From the NCBI GenBank assembly GCA_900765095.1, contig CAAFRB010000067.1:1-56895 (forward strand): a DNA stretch of 56,895 nt, read 5' to 3'. This DNA comes from Clostridia bacterium (lineage in GTDB: Bacteria > Bacillota > Clostridia > TANB77 > UBA1234). Below, piece by piece: positions 16,229 through 25,422 of this stretch (its first letter is position 1; every line of letters starts with the position of its first letter). The notes under the pieces were generated by a model that did no database searches, was not told the origin of the DNA, and saw only the letters and a program-made list of their open reading frames with translations. The position numbers and the translations under genes are program-made.

Positions 16229-17206
16229 TCAATCAAAAATCCAATCTTCTGGGCGGGTAGCTTTAATTTGGTCTAAAGTTGTCTTAGCTATTCCAAATGC
16301 TGTAGCATACACTAAATACTTCTCCCATAAAGCACTTTCCATTACACCTTTATCTTCTAACGACGAATAGTCTTCCATGTACTTTTTTAATCCTTGCCAT
16401 TTAAAATGCTCTTCCATTCCCTTTTGAGTAAAAGGAGTTGTTTTATTTAGTACATAAATTGCATGGATAAATTGTGAAACTATTAACAGTATTATTATCA
16501 ATCCTAGTGCAACAGGAACTACAGCGTCTTGTGGTATAACAAGTGCAAAATTTTCTCTATAATGACAGCCTAGTTCATCAAAAAAAATACGAAGAAAGAA
16601 ATACGCAAAGAAAAGGTAAAGGAAAATGTAAGTACGAGTGATATTTACAAAGTGTTTATAGTCGATATCTCTATATACAATTCCTTTATTTTCAAGTGAA
16701 ATTTGACACTTAAGAGCTAATTGCCCTCTCAAATTAATCAATTCATATTCATGACTTCTAATATATTTTTTTATAGTTTTATTGGTAATTTTAAAATATT
16801 TTTTCTCAACTTTTCCCAAAAAAGAATATATTAGTAATTCATCACCTTCCAAGTTAGCTTTTGCTTTTTCAAAATGATTTAAAGAAATTTGTACTTTTCC
16901 ATCCTTTTCAACATTTTCACAAAGCTTAATATCAACAAGACCTTTTATTTTTAGATTCAGTATTGTTGCTGATAAAACATTTTGTAATTCTAATGAATTC
17001 AAACCTTTAAATTTCTTTTTGGTTATCGCAACAGCCTCAAGTGGTGTTGCATCCTCTCTTGGTATCTCTCTATAATAATCATACATTGCACTTTGCTTTA
17101 AAGGATCCCACTTTGAAATCATTTTTTTACCAAGCTTTATATTATAATAAAATACTGCACACAAAACTAATATAACAATGTTACAGAAAAATAAAAAAAG
17201 AAACAT
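16229..17206 (-). CDS. DUF2207 C-terminal-domain membrane protein lacking the extracellular domain
   Basis: A 325-residue protein beginning with one membrane helix (about 3-23), then the cytoplasmic module typical of DUF2207 proteins (KWDPLKQSAMYDYYREIPRE, two winged-helix-like units about 55-185), a pair of helices (about 192-212 and 230-252) and the ending LWEKYLVYATAFGIAKTTLD. Family members are usually about 550-650 residues with an N-terminal extracellular beta domain; that part is missing. The gene has its own promoter and an AAGGAG site 10 bases before the ATG, so it looks expressed as is. Function unknown. Confidence 0.7.
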   Translation of the reverse strand: MFLFLFFCNIVILVLCAVFYYNIKLGKKMISKWDPLKQSAMYDYYREIPREDATPLEAVAITKKKFKGLNSLELQNVLSATILNLKIKGLVDIKLCENVEKDGKVQISLNHFEKAKANLEGDELLIYSFLGKVEKKYFKITNKTIKKYIRSHEYELINLRGQLALKCQISLENKGIVYRDIDYKHFVNITRTYIFLYLFFAYFFLRIFFDELGCHYRENFALVIPQDAVVPVALGLIIILLIVSQFIHAIYVLNKTTPFTQKGMEEHFKWQGLKKYMEDYSSLEDKGVMESALWEKYLVYATAFGIAKTTLDQIKATRPEDWIFD

Positions 17207-17229
17207 GCGCTTCTCACTCCTTCATGATA

Positions 17230-17258
17230 ATTATAACAAAATAGTAAACAATTTCCAA
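17230..17258 (-). promoter_or_regulatory. Sigma-A promoter of the DUF2207-like gene
   Basis: Minus strand TTGGAA (17253-17258), 17-base spacer, TATAAT (17230-17235), 24 bases before the ATG. Confidence 0.65.
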
Positions 17259-17336
17259 GATATTTAACCAAGGAAGTTAATTTTTACTTAGTAAGCTAAA
17301 TAGCAACATATATTTACATTTTTTTACTTGAATATA

Positions 17337-17365
17337 TTGACAATTTACATAATTAGTTGTAAAAT
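17337..17365 (+). promoter_or_regulatory. Sigma-A promoter of the 296-aa secreted protein gene
   Basis: TTGACA (17337-17342), 17-base spacer, TAAAAT (17360-17365), about 50 bases before the ATG. Confidence 0.75.
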
Positions 17366-17417
17366 ATGGTCGTTTCCTATTCCTAAACGACCTACTATAA
17401 TAAAGGAGGTAACCCGT

Positions 17418-18308
17418 ATGCGTTTCAATCACTTCAAGTCCCTTTGCGCCATTTTGATGGTGCTACTCCTTGCTCTGCCGAGCTTCTGCTTTGCTGAGCA
17501 GACTACCGAAATCGATGAAAGCATCGACAACAAGTACATTGACTGGGACCTTTGGATTGAAATCTCGTCAATTAAGTATGCACGTTGCAAGCTCATTGTG
17601 AACGACAGTAGCGATGTTGTGTATGAACCGAGTTCTTCACTCTCTGTAAATACTGGTGACATGCTTACTATCCTGCCCTTCCCGCAAAGAGCGTGTCAGT
17701 TACTCTATTACACTTGGGACGATGAAAAGGAGATTGCATCTCAGTTTGTATTCGATTCTTACGCTACGCTTCTCGTTCCTGACAGTTTTGAAGTAGGTTC
17801 TACTCACACGCTTCACACCTGGATGTATTTTAATGGAAAAAAATCTATCTGGTCTAATGAATCTAATTTTGATATCACCATCATCGGTAAGAACGAAAAT
17901 CCTCTGGATGTCAATAATGCTTCCTGCAAAGGATTAGTTTGGAATCATCAATACGACTATCTGGTTAATGATGGTTGGGAAGATTCCATCTGGCTTTCGG
18001 ATTATATTATCCTTAAAATTTATCCAATTGAAGGAAAGGAGTTTTCAAAGGTTATTTACCAGTGGGATGACCATGATCCAATTACGTTGGATGTGAGCTC
18101 CCACTCTGGTGATGTTGAACCCTACATCAATAATCTTGCTAACATCTATGCAGATGGTGAGAAGCATGATGTAACGCTTCACATCTTTGTGGAACTTGAC
18201 GATGGAACTGTTGTTCCTCAGGGTGAAAAGACCGTTGTCTTCACTTATGACTTTAGATATTTTTCTAGCGAGATATACGACTTCTATTACCGAGAGGCAG
18301 GTGAATAA
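17418..18308 (+). CDS. Secreted protein of unknown function
   Basis: A 296-residue product with a signal peptide (MRFNHFKSLC, hydrophobic core, cleavage near FCFA/EQ). The mature part is acidic and rich in Trp, Tyr and Asp, with two similar beta-rich stretches (about 55-160 and 165-290; YYTWDDEK and IYQWDDHD are corresponding motifs), suggesting a duplicated Ig-like fold. The start is the ATG at 17418, behind AAAGGAGG; longer frames run through the promoter. Coding style is less AT-rich than the neighbours in its first half. Monocistronic. Not recognised; could be an adhesin or wall protein, but it lacks LPxTG and SLH motifs. Confidence 0.65.
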   Translation: MRFNHFKSLCAILMVLLLALPSFCFAEQTTEIDESIDNKYIDWDLWIEISSIKYARCKLIVNDSSDVVYEPSSSLSVNTGDMLTILPFPQRACQLLYYTWDDEKEIASQFVFDSYATLLVPDSFEVGSTHTLHTWMYFNGKKSIWSNESNFDITIIGKNENPLDVNNASCKGLVWNHQYDYLVNDGWEDSIWLSDYIILKIYPIEGKEFSKVIYQWDDHDPITLDVSSHSGDVEPYINNLANIYADGEKHDVTLHIFVELDDGTVVPQGEKTVVFTYDFRYFSSEIYDFYYREAGE

Positions 18309-18312
18309 ACTA

Positions 18313-18341
18313 TTGACTTTTTTTCAATAAGAATATATAAT
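18313..18341 (+). promoter_or_regulatory. Sigma-A promoter of the serS T-box leader
   Basis: TTGACT (18313-18318), 17-base spacer, TATAAT (18336-18341); it begins within a few bases of the preceding stop codon. Confidence 0.8.
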
Positions 18342-18347
18342 CTTCGT

Positions 18348-18560
18348 AATGTTTGCGATGATGGAGATTAGTAACAAGTAATCTTTTTTAAAAGAGAGTT
18401 AGTGGCTGGTGTGAACTAACAAGAAGACCTTGCGAATCTACTCTTGAGCTTTTGATGAAAGTCAAACCTGTTGCATAGGTTACAATGCTTTAAAGAAGTA
18501 ATTAAGGTGGTACCACGACTCTCCCTCGTCCTTTGGCGTTGGGAGAGTCGTTTTATTTTA
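18348..18560 (+). promoter_or_regulatory. Serine T-box riboswitch with terminator/antiterminator
   Basis: A tRNA-sensing leader upstream of serS. The conserved T-box sequence AAGGTGGTACCACG (18504-18517) is present, followed by a terminator with GACTCTCCC (18517-18525) pairing with GGGAGAGTC (18541-18549) and a T-rich tail. Stem I occupies about 18355-18460; in GCGAATCTACTC the TCT at 18437-18439 is in the specifier position and is a serine codon, matching the gene. In this class, binding of uncharged tRNA-Ser to the specifier and T-box stabilises the antiterminator and permits serS transcription. Confidence 0.95.
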
Positions 18561-18635
18561 TCCGAGAGATTTTCTTACTTTCAGTCGAAAACTCTCGAGA
18601 GTCGAAAGACTGAAAATCAAAGATTTTCAACTTTC
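18561..18635. repeat. Palindromic element between the T-box terminator and serS
   Basis: Nested inverted repeats: ACTCTCGAGAGT (18591-18602), TTTCAGTC (18579-18586) with GACTGAAA (18608-18615), and TGAAAATC (18611-18618) with GATTTTCA (18622-18629) flanked by GAAAG and CTTTC. These arms compete for pairing. The TGAAAATC/GATTTTCA arm recurs at 19994-20031 and 43539-43573. It is not part of a normal T-box. Confidence 0.6.
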
Positions 18636-18667
18636 TTGTACACTAATAAAGTATTGGAGGAAAAAAT

Positions 18668-19954
18668 ATGTTAGATATCAAATTTGTAAGAGAAAATCCT
18701 GATATTGTTAAGGAAAATATCAAGAAAAAGTTTCAAGACAAAAAATTGCCTTTAGTAGATGAAGTAATCGAACTTGATCAAAAGCTTAGAAATGCAAGAC
18801 TAAAAGGTGACAGCTTGAGAGCTGAAAGAAATTCAAAGAGCTCTGAAATAGGTAATCTTATGAAAAACAAGCAAATTGAAGATGCAAATGCTATAAAAGC
18901 AAAAGTTAGTGAGATAAATAAAGAACTAGAAGAAATAGAGGCTGACGAAACAAAGCTTGCTGATGAAATAAAGCAAAGAATGATGATGATTCCTAATATC
19001 ATCGATGCTTCTGTTCCAATAGGTAAAGACGACTCTGAAAATGTTGAAAATGAACGTTTCGGTGAGCCTGTTGTTCCAAGTTTTGAAGTTCCTTATCATG
19101 CTGATATAATGGACAGACTAAATGGTATAGATAAGGAAAGTGCCGGTAGAACTAGCGGTAACGGCTTTTATTACTTGATGGGTGATGTTGCGAGAATTCA
19201 TTCAGCTATGATTTCTTATGCAAGAGATTTCATGATAAATAAAGGATTCACATATTGCATACCACCTTTTATGATTAGGAGCGACGTTGTTAGCGGTGTT
19301 ATGAGTTTTGAGGAAATGGATGCAATGATGTACAAAATAGAAAATGAAGATTTGTTTTTGATTGGTACTAGTGAACATTCGATGATTGGTAAATTTAAAG
19401 GTCAACTTCTTAAAGAAGATGAATTGCCTCTTACCCTTACTTCTTATTCTCCTTGCTTTAGAAAAGAAGTTGGTTCTCATGGAATTGAGGAAAGAGGTGT
19501 TTATAGAGTTCATCAGTTTGAAAAACAAGAAATGGTCGTTCTATGTAAGCCTGAAGAGTCAATGGATTGGTACAATAAAATGTGGAGCTACACAGTTGAA
19601 TTTTTCAGAAGTTTGGACATCCCTGTTAGAACCCTTGAATGTTGCAGTGGCGATTTAGCTGACTTGAAAGTAAAATCTTGTGATGTTGAGGCTTGGAGCC
19701 CAAGACAACAAAAGTATTTTGAGGTTGGTAGTTGTTCTACACTTGGTGATGCTCAGGCTAGACGTCTTGGAATTCGTGCAAAGGGTACTGATGGAAATTA
19801 TCTAGTTCATACTTTAAACAATACTGTTCTTGCAACTCCTCGTGGACTTATTGCTTTTTTGGAGAATAATGTAAATGAAGATGGAAGTGTAAATATTCCA
19901 GTTGCATTAAGGCCATACATGGGCGGAATTGAAAAAGTAATGCCAAAGAAATAA
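18668..19954 (+). CDS. serS: Seryl-tRNA synthetase
   Basis: Class II synthetase that charges tRNA-Ser (and tRNA-Sec where present), 428 residues, normal length. The N-terminal coiled-coil arm that grips the tRNA long variable arm is at about 25-100. The catalytic core has motif 2 (SPCFRKEVGSHGIEERGVYR) and motif 3 near the end (NTVLATPRGLIAFLEN, with the conserved Arg). TGGAGG lies 7 bases before the ATG. Expression is governed by the serine T-box upstream. Confidence 0.97.
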   Translation: MLDIKFVRENPDIVKENIKKKFQDKKLPLVDEVIELDQKLRNARLKGDSLRAERNSKSSEIGNLMKNKQIEDANAIKAKVSEINKELEEIEADETKLADEIKQRMMMIPNIIDASVPIGKDDSENVENERFGEPVVPSFEVPYHADIMDRLNGIDKESAGRTSGNGFYYLMGDVARIHSAMISYARDFMINKGFTYCIPPFMIRSDVVSGVMSFEEMDAMMYKIENEDLFLIGTSEHSMIGKFKGQLLKEDELPLTLTSYSPCFRKEVGSHGIEERGVYRVHQFEKQEMVVLCKPEESMDWYNKMWSYTVEFFRSLDIPVRTLECCSGDLADLKVKSCDVEAWSPRQQKYFEVGSCSTLGDAQARRLGIRAKGTDGNYLVHTLNNTVLATPRGLIAFLENNVNEDGSVNIPVALRPYMGGIEKVMPKK

Positions 19955-19960
19955 TATAAA

Positions 19961-19986
19961 AAAGGAGCTATAAAAAGCTCCTTTTT
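19961..19986 (+). terminator. Rho-independent terminator of serS
   Basis: AAAGGAGCT (19961-19969) pairs with AGCTCCTTT (19976-19984), followed by more T. Confidence 0.9.
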
Positions 19987-19993
19987 CTTGTTC

Positions 19994-20031
19994 AAAAAAG
20001 CTGAAAATCTTTTGTGATTTTCAGCTTTTTT
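19994..20031. terminator. Perfect 16-bp hairpin, bidirectional terminator
   Basis: AAAAAAGCTGAAAATC (19994-20009) pairs with GATTTTCAGCTTTTTT (20016-20031). It terminates the convergent 101-aa gene and backs up the serS terminator. Its core GCTGAAAATC/GATTTTCAGC is the best example of the hairpin family discussed in the findings. Confidence 0.88.
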
Positions 20032-20036
20032 ATTTA

Positions 20037-20342
20037 TTAACTAAACAATACGTCTTTGCCGTATTTCACGACATAAAGTTGAGCTTCCGCTCCATCGGAG
20101 ATTTTAGGGAATTTAATCCCATACTTATCGGCCAAAGATGAAATCTTTTGAATTGCCTCAAACAATTCAGTTGTACTATTAATCCCAACATTAGATTCAT
20201 TGGATTCCAAAACCTTTTCTTTTACTTTTCCAAGCATTTGTTTAAAGGTCTGGTTAAGTACCTCGAGGCAATTGTTAAACTCGATCACCTCATCTTCATT
20301 CAACAATTCCTTCAAAGCCTTCATTCGCTCGAGTTCATTCAT
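20037..20342 (-). CDS. Hypothetical 101-aa helical protein
   Basis: A small acidic, mostly helical cytosolic protein (101 residues; long heptad-like segment about 1-50, then TELFEAIQKISSLADKYGIK). No membrane or signal segment and no motif recognised. GGGAGG lies about 11 bases before the ATG, and a near-consensus promoter precedes it. Monocistronic between serS and the 213-aa gene, with codons slightly richer in G and C than its neighbours. Confidence 0.6.
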   Translation of the reverse strand: MNELERMKALKELLNEDEVIEFNNCLEVLNQTFKQMLGKVKEKVLESNESNVGINSTTELFEAIQKISSLADKYGIKFPKISDGAEAQLYVVKYGKDVLFS

Positions 20343-20383
20343 ACAGCCGAAACCTCCCTCATTAGTTTTTTTGGCACCTCATC

Positions 20384-20412
20384 ATTCTAGCACATTTTTA
20401 AATTTATGTCAA
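20384..20412 (-). promoter_or_regulatory. Sigma-A promoter of the 101-aa gene
   Basis: Minus strand TTGACA (20407-20412), 17-base spacer, TAGAAT (20384-20389). Confidence 0.75.
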
Positions 20413-20425
20413 CTCATTTCAAATA

Positions 20426-21067
20426 TTATCTTTCTGGTTCTGTTAAATCCTGTATCATCTTCTTTGCCTTTTCTGAATTGAATTTTTTCTGTACATCTTC
20501 AAATTTTTCTTTGTCATTTTTGTAATCTGTTACTCTAGATGAATTTGGATCTATTTCTACATTCATGTCTATTATGCAACCAATTACAAAATCCCAAGCC
20601 CATTCAGCTATTCCATGCCTTATTTCAAGTACACCAGGCATGTATCTATTAGACTCATCTAATATCACAGAAACATCATTTTGAAATTCTTTTGGTAGCT
20701 TGCCATATATTTCTGGCACGCCTATTTTTCTGCAAACTAAATCAGAGGTTTTTACAGATATAATTAACGAATTATGTGCCATCTTTCTGTTTAGTTCTAT
20801 GTTTTCATATTTTTCTTGGTACTCTTCTCTTGAATCAGCGTTTTCTCTCATTTCGTTCAAATTAGAATTTTTAAATTTGTCCTCAAATACTGAATCTGTG
20901 TACGCACACATATCACTTACCAATTCCTCAAAGATACTTGTTCCATTTCCAGCAAGCTTTCTTAGTCTTGCATCTGCATTCTCGTCTTTTACCAATTCTT
21001 CACATCTTTTTTTAGCATCTTTTATTCTACTAATTATTGAATCTATTTCTTTGTTTGTCATTGACAT
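20426..21067 (-). CDS. Hypothetical protein, possibly DUF3232-like
   Basis: A 213-residue soluble, charged, largely helical protein. The segment MCAYTDSVFED followed later by RKMAHNSLIISVKTSDLVCRKIGVPEIY resembles my memory of the clostridial DUF3232 family, in which a His-rich RxxAHN segment precedes a short IY-ending helix; this is a tentative match. No catalytic motif is evident. It starts 22 bases after ftsH and may be co-transcribed with it. GGGGGAT precedes the ATG at 21067; an in-frame ATG two codons later is an alternative. Confidence 0.5.
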   Translation of the reverse strand: MSMTNKEIDSIISRIKDAKKRCEELVKDENADARLRKLAGNGTSIFEELVSDMCAYTDSVFEDKFKNSNLNEMRENADSREEYQEKYENIELNRKMAHNSLIISVKTSDLVCRKIGVPEIYGKLPKEFQNDVSVILDESNRYMPGVLEIRHGIAEWAWDFVIGCIIDMNVEIDPNSSRVTDYKNDKEKFEDVQKKFNSEKAKKMIQDLTEPER

Positions 21068-21089
21068 ACAAATCCCCCACTTTAAATTT

Positions 21090-22898
21090 TTATGAATTCA
21101 TTATTGCTTCAAATTCTTCGCCTTCTATTTTTTCTTTTTCTAACAATACAGCAGCTACTCTATGAAGTTTGTCTATGTGCTCTTGTAATATTGATTTTGC
21201 TCTACTATAGCCTTTATCTATAATATTCTTTACTTCAACATCTATTACTGCAGCAATTTCATCACTGTAGTTTTTAACATTGTTTATATCCCTTCCAAGG
21301 AATACTTCTTCTTGATCGTTTCCAAATGTTATGGCACCAAGTTTTTCACTCATACCATATCTCATTACCATGTTTCTAGCAATTTTACTTGCTCTTTCAA
21401 TATCATTCGAAGCTCCTGTGCTTATATCATTTAATATTAGCTGCTCTGCAACTCTACCACCTAATAGAGATACAATCTTGTCTTCCATTTCTGATTTTGA
21501 CATGAATGATTTATCCTCTGTATTTTTATACATTGTGTAACCACCTGCCATACCTCTTGGTACAATTGAGATTTGATGCACTGGCTCTGAGTTTTCCAAA
21601 AATCTACTTACAACTGCATGACCACCCTCGTGGTATGCAACTAGTTTTCTATCTTTTTCTGGAATAATTTTACTCTTCTTTTCAGGTCCCATCAAAACTT
21701 TAGTCATTGCATTTTCTAAGTCTTCCATTGATATTGATGTTTCATCTCTTCTTGCTGCAAGTAAAGCAGCTTCATTCATCAAGTTTTCCAAATCTGCTCC
21801 TGTAAATCCAGCTGTGTTTTTAGCAAGTACACCTAAGTCTATATCACCAGACAATTTCTTTTTCTTTGCATATAAACTCAAGATTTCTTCTCTTGCCTTT
21901 ACATCTGGAGCAGGTACAACGATTTGTCTGTCAAATCTTCCAGGTCTTAATAATGCTGGGTCTAGTATATCAGGTCTGTTTGTTGCTGCTAATACGATTA
22001 TTCCACTATTTGTTCCAAATCCGTCCATTTCAACTAGTAATTGGTTTAAGGTTTGTTCTCTTTCATCATGACCACCACCAAGACCTGCACCTCTTTGACG
22101 TCCAACAGCGTCTATTTCATCTATAAATATTATACAAGGTCCGCCTTTTGATTTTGCTTCACCAAATAGTTCTCTTACTCTTGAAGCACCAACACCAACA
22201 TACATTTCCACGAAGTCTGATCCACTTATTGAGTAGAATGGTACTCCTGCTTCTCCTGCAACTGCTTTTGCTAGTAATGTTTTACCCGTACCAGGTTGAC
22301 CAACTAACAATACTCCCTTTGGAATTCTTGCTCCCATATCTATAAACTTTTTAGGATATTTTAAGAATTCTACTATTTCTTCTAATTCTTCTCTTTCTTC
22401 TGGTAATCCAGCTACATCTTTAAAAGTGATTTTGTTTTTATCTTCAGGGTTGAAAAGTTTAGCTCTACTCTTGGTGAATGACATTGCACCTTTTCCACCA
22501 CCAACAGTTTGCATCATAAATACCCAGAATAATATAAGCATTAATATTAATCCAATCGGCGTAATATAATCCAATAATGTTAATGCTACAGATGGCGAAG
22601 CTTCTGATAATTTGAAATTTGCTCCATTGTCTAAAGCATCCTGTGCATAAGTTATAAATGCTGTTCTATCTGGTATGTTTACAGGTTTCTCTTTTTTCTC
22701 ACCTTTTAGTCTAACTGTTGCTGTAGAACTTTCGTTTGATAGTTCTATTGTGTCTACATTTCCTTCTTTTATTGCAGTCAATAAATTATCGTATGATAAA
22801 GTTGAGTTTTCTCCTTTATCCGCTATTAAAGCAGATATGAAGAAAATAAGTATCATAGTTATAATTAGCGGTGCAATTCCTCTAAATGATTTTTTCAT
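21090..22898 (-). CDS. ftsH: ATP-dependent zinc metalloprotease FtsH
   Basis: Membrane-anchored AAA protease that degrades misassembled membrane proteins and short-lived regulators. The 602 residues comprise two membrane helices (about 8-26 and 107-128) around a small outer domain, an AAA module with Walker A GQPGTGKT (about 200-207), Walker B CIIFIDEIDAVG and the second region of homology ATNRPDILDPALLRPGRFDR, then the M41 peptidase with HEGGH (the usual form is HEAGH) and the distal Asp in GASNDIERA. All key residues are intact, in contrast to the second FtsH-like protein at 41309. The neighbourhood tilS-ftsH is typical of Firmicutes, but hpt, often between them, is missing. Confidence 0.97.
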   Translation of the reverse strand: MKKSFRGIAPLIITMILIFFISALIADKGENSTLSYDNLLTAIKEGNVDTIELSNESSTATVRLKGEKKEKPVNIPDRTAFITYAQDALDNGANFKLSEASPSVALTLLDYITPIGLILMLILFWVFMMQTVGGGKGAMSFTKSRAKLFNPEDKNKITFKDVAGLPEEREELEEIVEFLKYPKKFIDMGARIPKGVLLVGQPGTGKTLLAKAVAGEAGVPFYSISGSDFVEMYVGVGASRVRELFGEAKSKGGPCIIFIDEIDAVGRQRGAGLGGGHDEREQTLNQLLVEMDGFGTNSGIIVLAATNRPDILDPALLRPGRFDRQIVVPAPDVKAREEILSLYAKKKKLSGDIDLGVLAKNTAGFTGADLENLMNEAALLAARRDETSISMEDLENAMTKVLMGPEKKSKIIPEKDRKLVAYHEGGHAVVSRFLENSEPVHQISIVPRGMAGGYTMYKNTEDKSFMSKSEMEDKIVSLLGGRVAEQLILNDISTGASNDIERASKIARNMVMRYGMSEKLGAITFGNDQEEVFLGRDINNVKNYSDEIAAVIDVEVKNIIDKGYSRAKSILQEHIDKLHRVAAVLLEKEKIEGEEFEAIMNS

Positions 22899-22936
22899 TT
22901 GCTCCTCCTTATATTTATTTTTATAAATTCATTATG

Positions 22937-22965
22937 ATGTTATCACAGTATAATAAATGTGTAAA
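22937..22965 (-). promoter_or_regulatory. Probable sigma-A promoter of ftsH
   Basis: Minus strand TTTACA (22960-22965), 17-base spacer, TAACAT (22937-22942), about 40 bases before the ATG. Confidence 0.45.
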
Positions 22966-22978
22966 GTTTTAGTTTATC

Positions 22979-23944
22979 CTATTTTTGCTTTTCATAATAT
23001 ACCTTTCCTTTATTTACTGTAATTTTTATATATTTATTTGGCATTAAATATTTTCTGCCAATATTGTTTTCGCATAATTTTAATATGTCATCTATATGTA
23101 CTTTTTCTATATTAGTAGCATTTCCTAAACTATTTATTATACACTTCTTTATTACTCTCTTTTTTATCACAGTATCTAGTTTATTAAAGCTTTTTAAATT
23201 ACATACCACTTTTTCAAAAGATTCTTCTACAAGACATTCATCGTAAGCTATGTCTACTTGCTTTTGTATAAATTCTTCTTCCATAGAAATTATTTCTGAC
23301 ATTCTGTTAATATTCACTATGACATTCGAATTTATGTTTTTCTCTATATATGGCAATAGCTCTAGCCTTACTCTATTTCTTGTGAATACCGCCTCATCAT
23401 TTGTTTCGTCATGACAAGGGTTTAACTTCTTGTCTAGGCAATATTGTTCGATTTCTTTTCGTGTAATTTCAATAAGTGGTCTTACTACAACTTTATTATG
23501 AATTGGTTCGATTCCTCTAAGTCCTGACAGTCCAGAACCTCGAATTATATTCATCATTACTGTTTCTGCATTATCATTTGCGTTATGTGCAGTTGTTATT
23601 TTTGTACAAGATTCTTGACTTAATATCTCATAAAAGAAATCATATCTGACCTTTCTTCCAAGTTCTTCGAGTGTCATATTTGAGTTCATTTCTTTTAATT
23701 TAACTTTTTTTACGAAACAAGGAATGTTTCTCTGCTTACAAAAGTTTTGTACAAATTCTTCGTCTTTTTCAGCATTTTCGCGTATTCCGTGATTTATATG
23801 CGCTACGCAGATATTATATCCAAGTTCATACAATATATTCAACAGAGTAATTGAATCAGGTCCACCTGACACACCTACAAGTATTTTATCTTTTTTACTA
23901 AACAGATTAAATTTTTCTATCGTTTTTTTTACTTTGTCAATCAC
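22979..23944 (-). CDS. tilS: tRNA(Ile)-lysidine synthetase TilS
   Basis: Converts C34 of tRNA-Ile(CAU) to lysidine, so that AUA is read as isoleucine. The PP-loop ATP site SGGPDSITLL is at about 26-35, with the AHINHGIRENAEKDEEF and TTAHNANDNAETVMMNIIRG motifs typical of the family. At 321 residues it lacks the full C-terminal tRNA-binding domain of longer homologues, as in some other Firmicutes. The start is GTG at 23944 behind AAAGGAG. It follows dnaB on the same strand. Confidence 0.93.
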   Translation of the reverse strand: MIDKVKKTIEKFNLFSKKDKILVGVSGGPDSITLLNILYELGYNICVAHINHGIRENAEKDEEFVQNFCKQRNIPCFVKKVKLKEMNSNMTLEELGRKVRYDFFYEILSQESCTKITTAHNANDNAETVMMNIIRGSGLSGLRGIEPIHNKVVVRPLIEITRKEIEQYCLDKKLNPCHDETNDEAVFTRNRVRLELLPYIEKNINSNVIVNINRMSEIISMEEEFIQKQVDIAYDECLVEESFEKVVCNLKSFNKLDTVIKKRVIKKCIINSLGNATNIEKVHIDDILKLCENNIGRKYLMPNKYIKITVNKGKVYYEKQK

Positions 23945-23973
23945 TTTATTCTCCTTTCTTCATCAATTTGTTA

Positions 23974-25311
23974 CTACGAATGGTATTTATCCAAATTGAC
24001 AAATTTAGTATATTGATTAAGCCAAAGTAATTCTGTTGTACCAGTTTGACCAGCTCTATTTTTAGCTAATATAACTTCTGCTACGTTTTTCTTTTCTGTT
24101 TCAGGGTTATAATAATCATCTCTATATAAAAACATTACCATGTCTGCATCCTGCTCTATAGAACCAGATTCCCTCAAGTCACTAAGCATTGGTCTATGGT
24201 CTGGTCTTTGCTCTGGAGCACGGCTAAGCTGTGACAGTGCAATGATAGGGACACCTATTTCTCTAGCCAATACCTTTAAAGACCTACTTATTTCTGATAT
24301 ATCTGCCTGTCTGCTCGCATTCGTCTTACTTGCATTCATAAGTTGCAGGTAGTCTATTACGACTAAACCAATATCATATTCCATTTTTAATTTTCTACAT
24401 TTTGCTCTTAATTCAATTGGTGAAAAACCTGACGTATCATCTAATATAATTTTCGTTTCAGACAAACTTCCCGATGCGTTAGTTAAACTAATCCAATCTT
24501 CATCTTCTAGCTTTCCACTCCTGATTTTTTGGCTATCTACCATCGCTTCACTTGCAAGTATTCTTCCTACAAGTTCTTCTTTGCTCATCTCCAAGCTAAA
24601 GTATGCAACAGCTTTATTTGATTTGACTGCAGCATTAGTCAATAAATTAAGTGCAAAAGCAGATTTACCCATGGCTGGTCTTGCAGCTACTATTATCAAT
24701 TGACCTGGCATAAATCCTAATGTCTTACTATCCAAATCAACAAATCCACTCGGAATACCTATTACTCCTTCTTCTCTTGTTGCAAGCTCTTCAAGATTAT
24801 TAAATGTATCAACTAATACATCTTTTATTAACGAGTATGAGTTTCCGCCTTTTCTTTGTACTATATCAAATATTTCTTTTTCTGCTTTTTCAGTTATGTA
24901 TATAACATCTTCAGTCGCTTCATAACTTTCTTTGCTTATTGTGTTAGCAGCCTTTATTAATTTTCTAAGTATTGATTTTTCCCATACTATATTAGCGTAG
25001 TTTTCCACGTTTGAGATTGAATACATTGGATTAGTTAAAGACGCCAAGTATTCAAAACCACTAACTACATCGTATTTTCCGCGCACTCTAAGTTGTTCTT
25101 TAAGTGTCAATAAGTCTACTGGTTTGTTTGCTTCACACAAATCTAGTATGGCTGAATAAATTTCAGCATGTTCATTTCTATAAAAATCTTCCGGTTTCAA
25201 TATTTCAACCACTGTAAATACAGCATCTTTGTCAACAAGCATAGAACCTAATACCGCCTGCTCTGCTTCCAAGTCGTTTGGCGGAATTCTGCCTAGTAAT
25301 TCATCATTCAT
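23974..25311 (-). CDS. dnaB: Replicative DNA helicase DnaB
   Basis: Hexameric helicase that unwinds DNA at the replication fork. The N-terminal domain (IPPNDLEAEQAVLGSMLVD) is followed by a linker and the RecA-like domain with Walker A ARPAMGKSAFAL (about 207-218), Walker B LVVIDYLQLM and the ALSQLSRAPEQR loop with the arginine-finger region. The 445 residues match the family. GGAG lies 9 bases before the ATG. Third gene of gdpP-rplI-dnaB, an order conserved in Firmicutes. Confidence 0.97.
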   Translation of the reverse strand: MNDELLGRIPPNDLEAEQAVLGSMLVDKDAVFTVVEILKPEDFYRNEHAEIYSAILDLCEANKPVDLLTLKEQLRVRGKYDVVSGFEYLASLTNPMYSISNVENYANIVWEKSILRKLIKAANTISKESYEATEDVIYITEKAEKEIFDIVQRKGGNSYSLIKDVLVDTFNNLEELATREEGVIGIPSGFVDLDSKTLGFMPGQLIIVAARPAMGKSAFALNLLTNAAVKSNKAVAYFSLEMSKEELVGRILASEAMVDSQKIRSGKLEDEDWISLTNASGSLSETKIILDDTSGFSPIELRAKCRKLKMEYDIGLVVIDYLQLMNASKTNASRQADISEISRSLKVLAREIGVPIIALSQLSRAPEQRPDHRPMLSDLRESGSIEQDADMVMFLYRDDYYNPETEKKNVAEVILAKNRAGQTGTTELLWLNQYTKFVNLDKYHS

Positions 25312-25422
25312 ATTTTACAACTCCATAACAAGAAATCAAAGAATCATTTTTGTACAATAAGAAAAGTAGATAAATGCACAAAAAAGCTATATAATCTGTT
25401 ATTTTCCTATTGTATAAAATCA

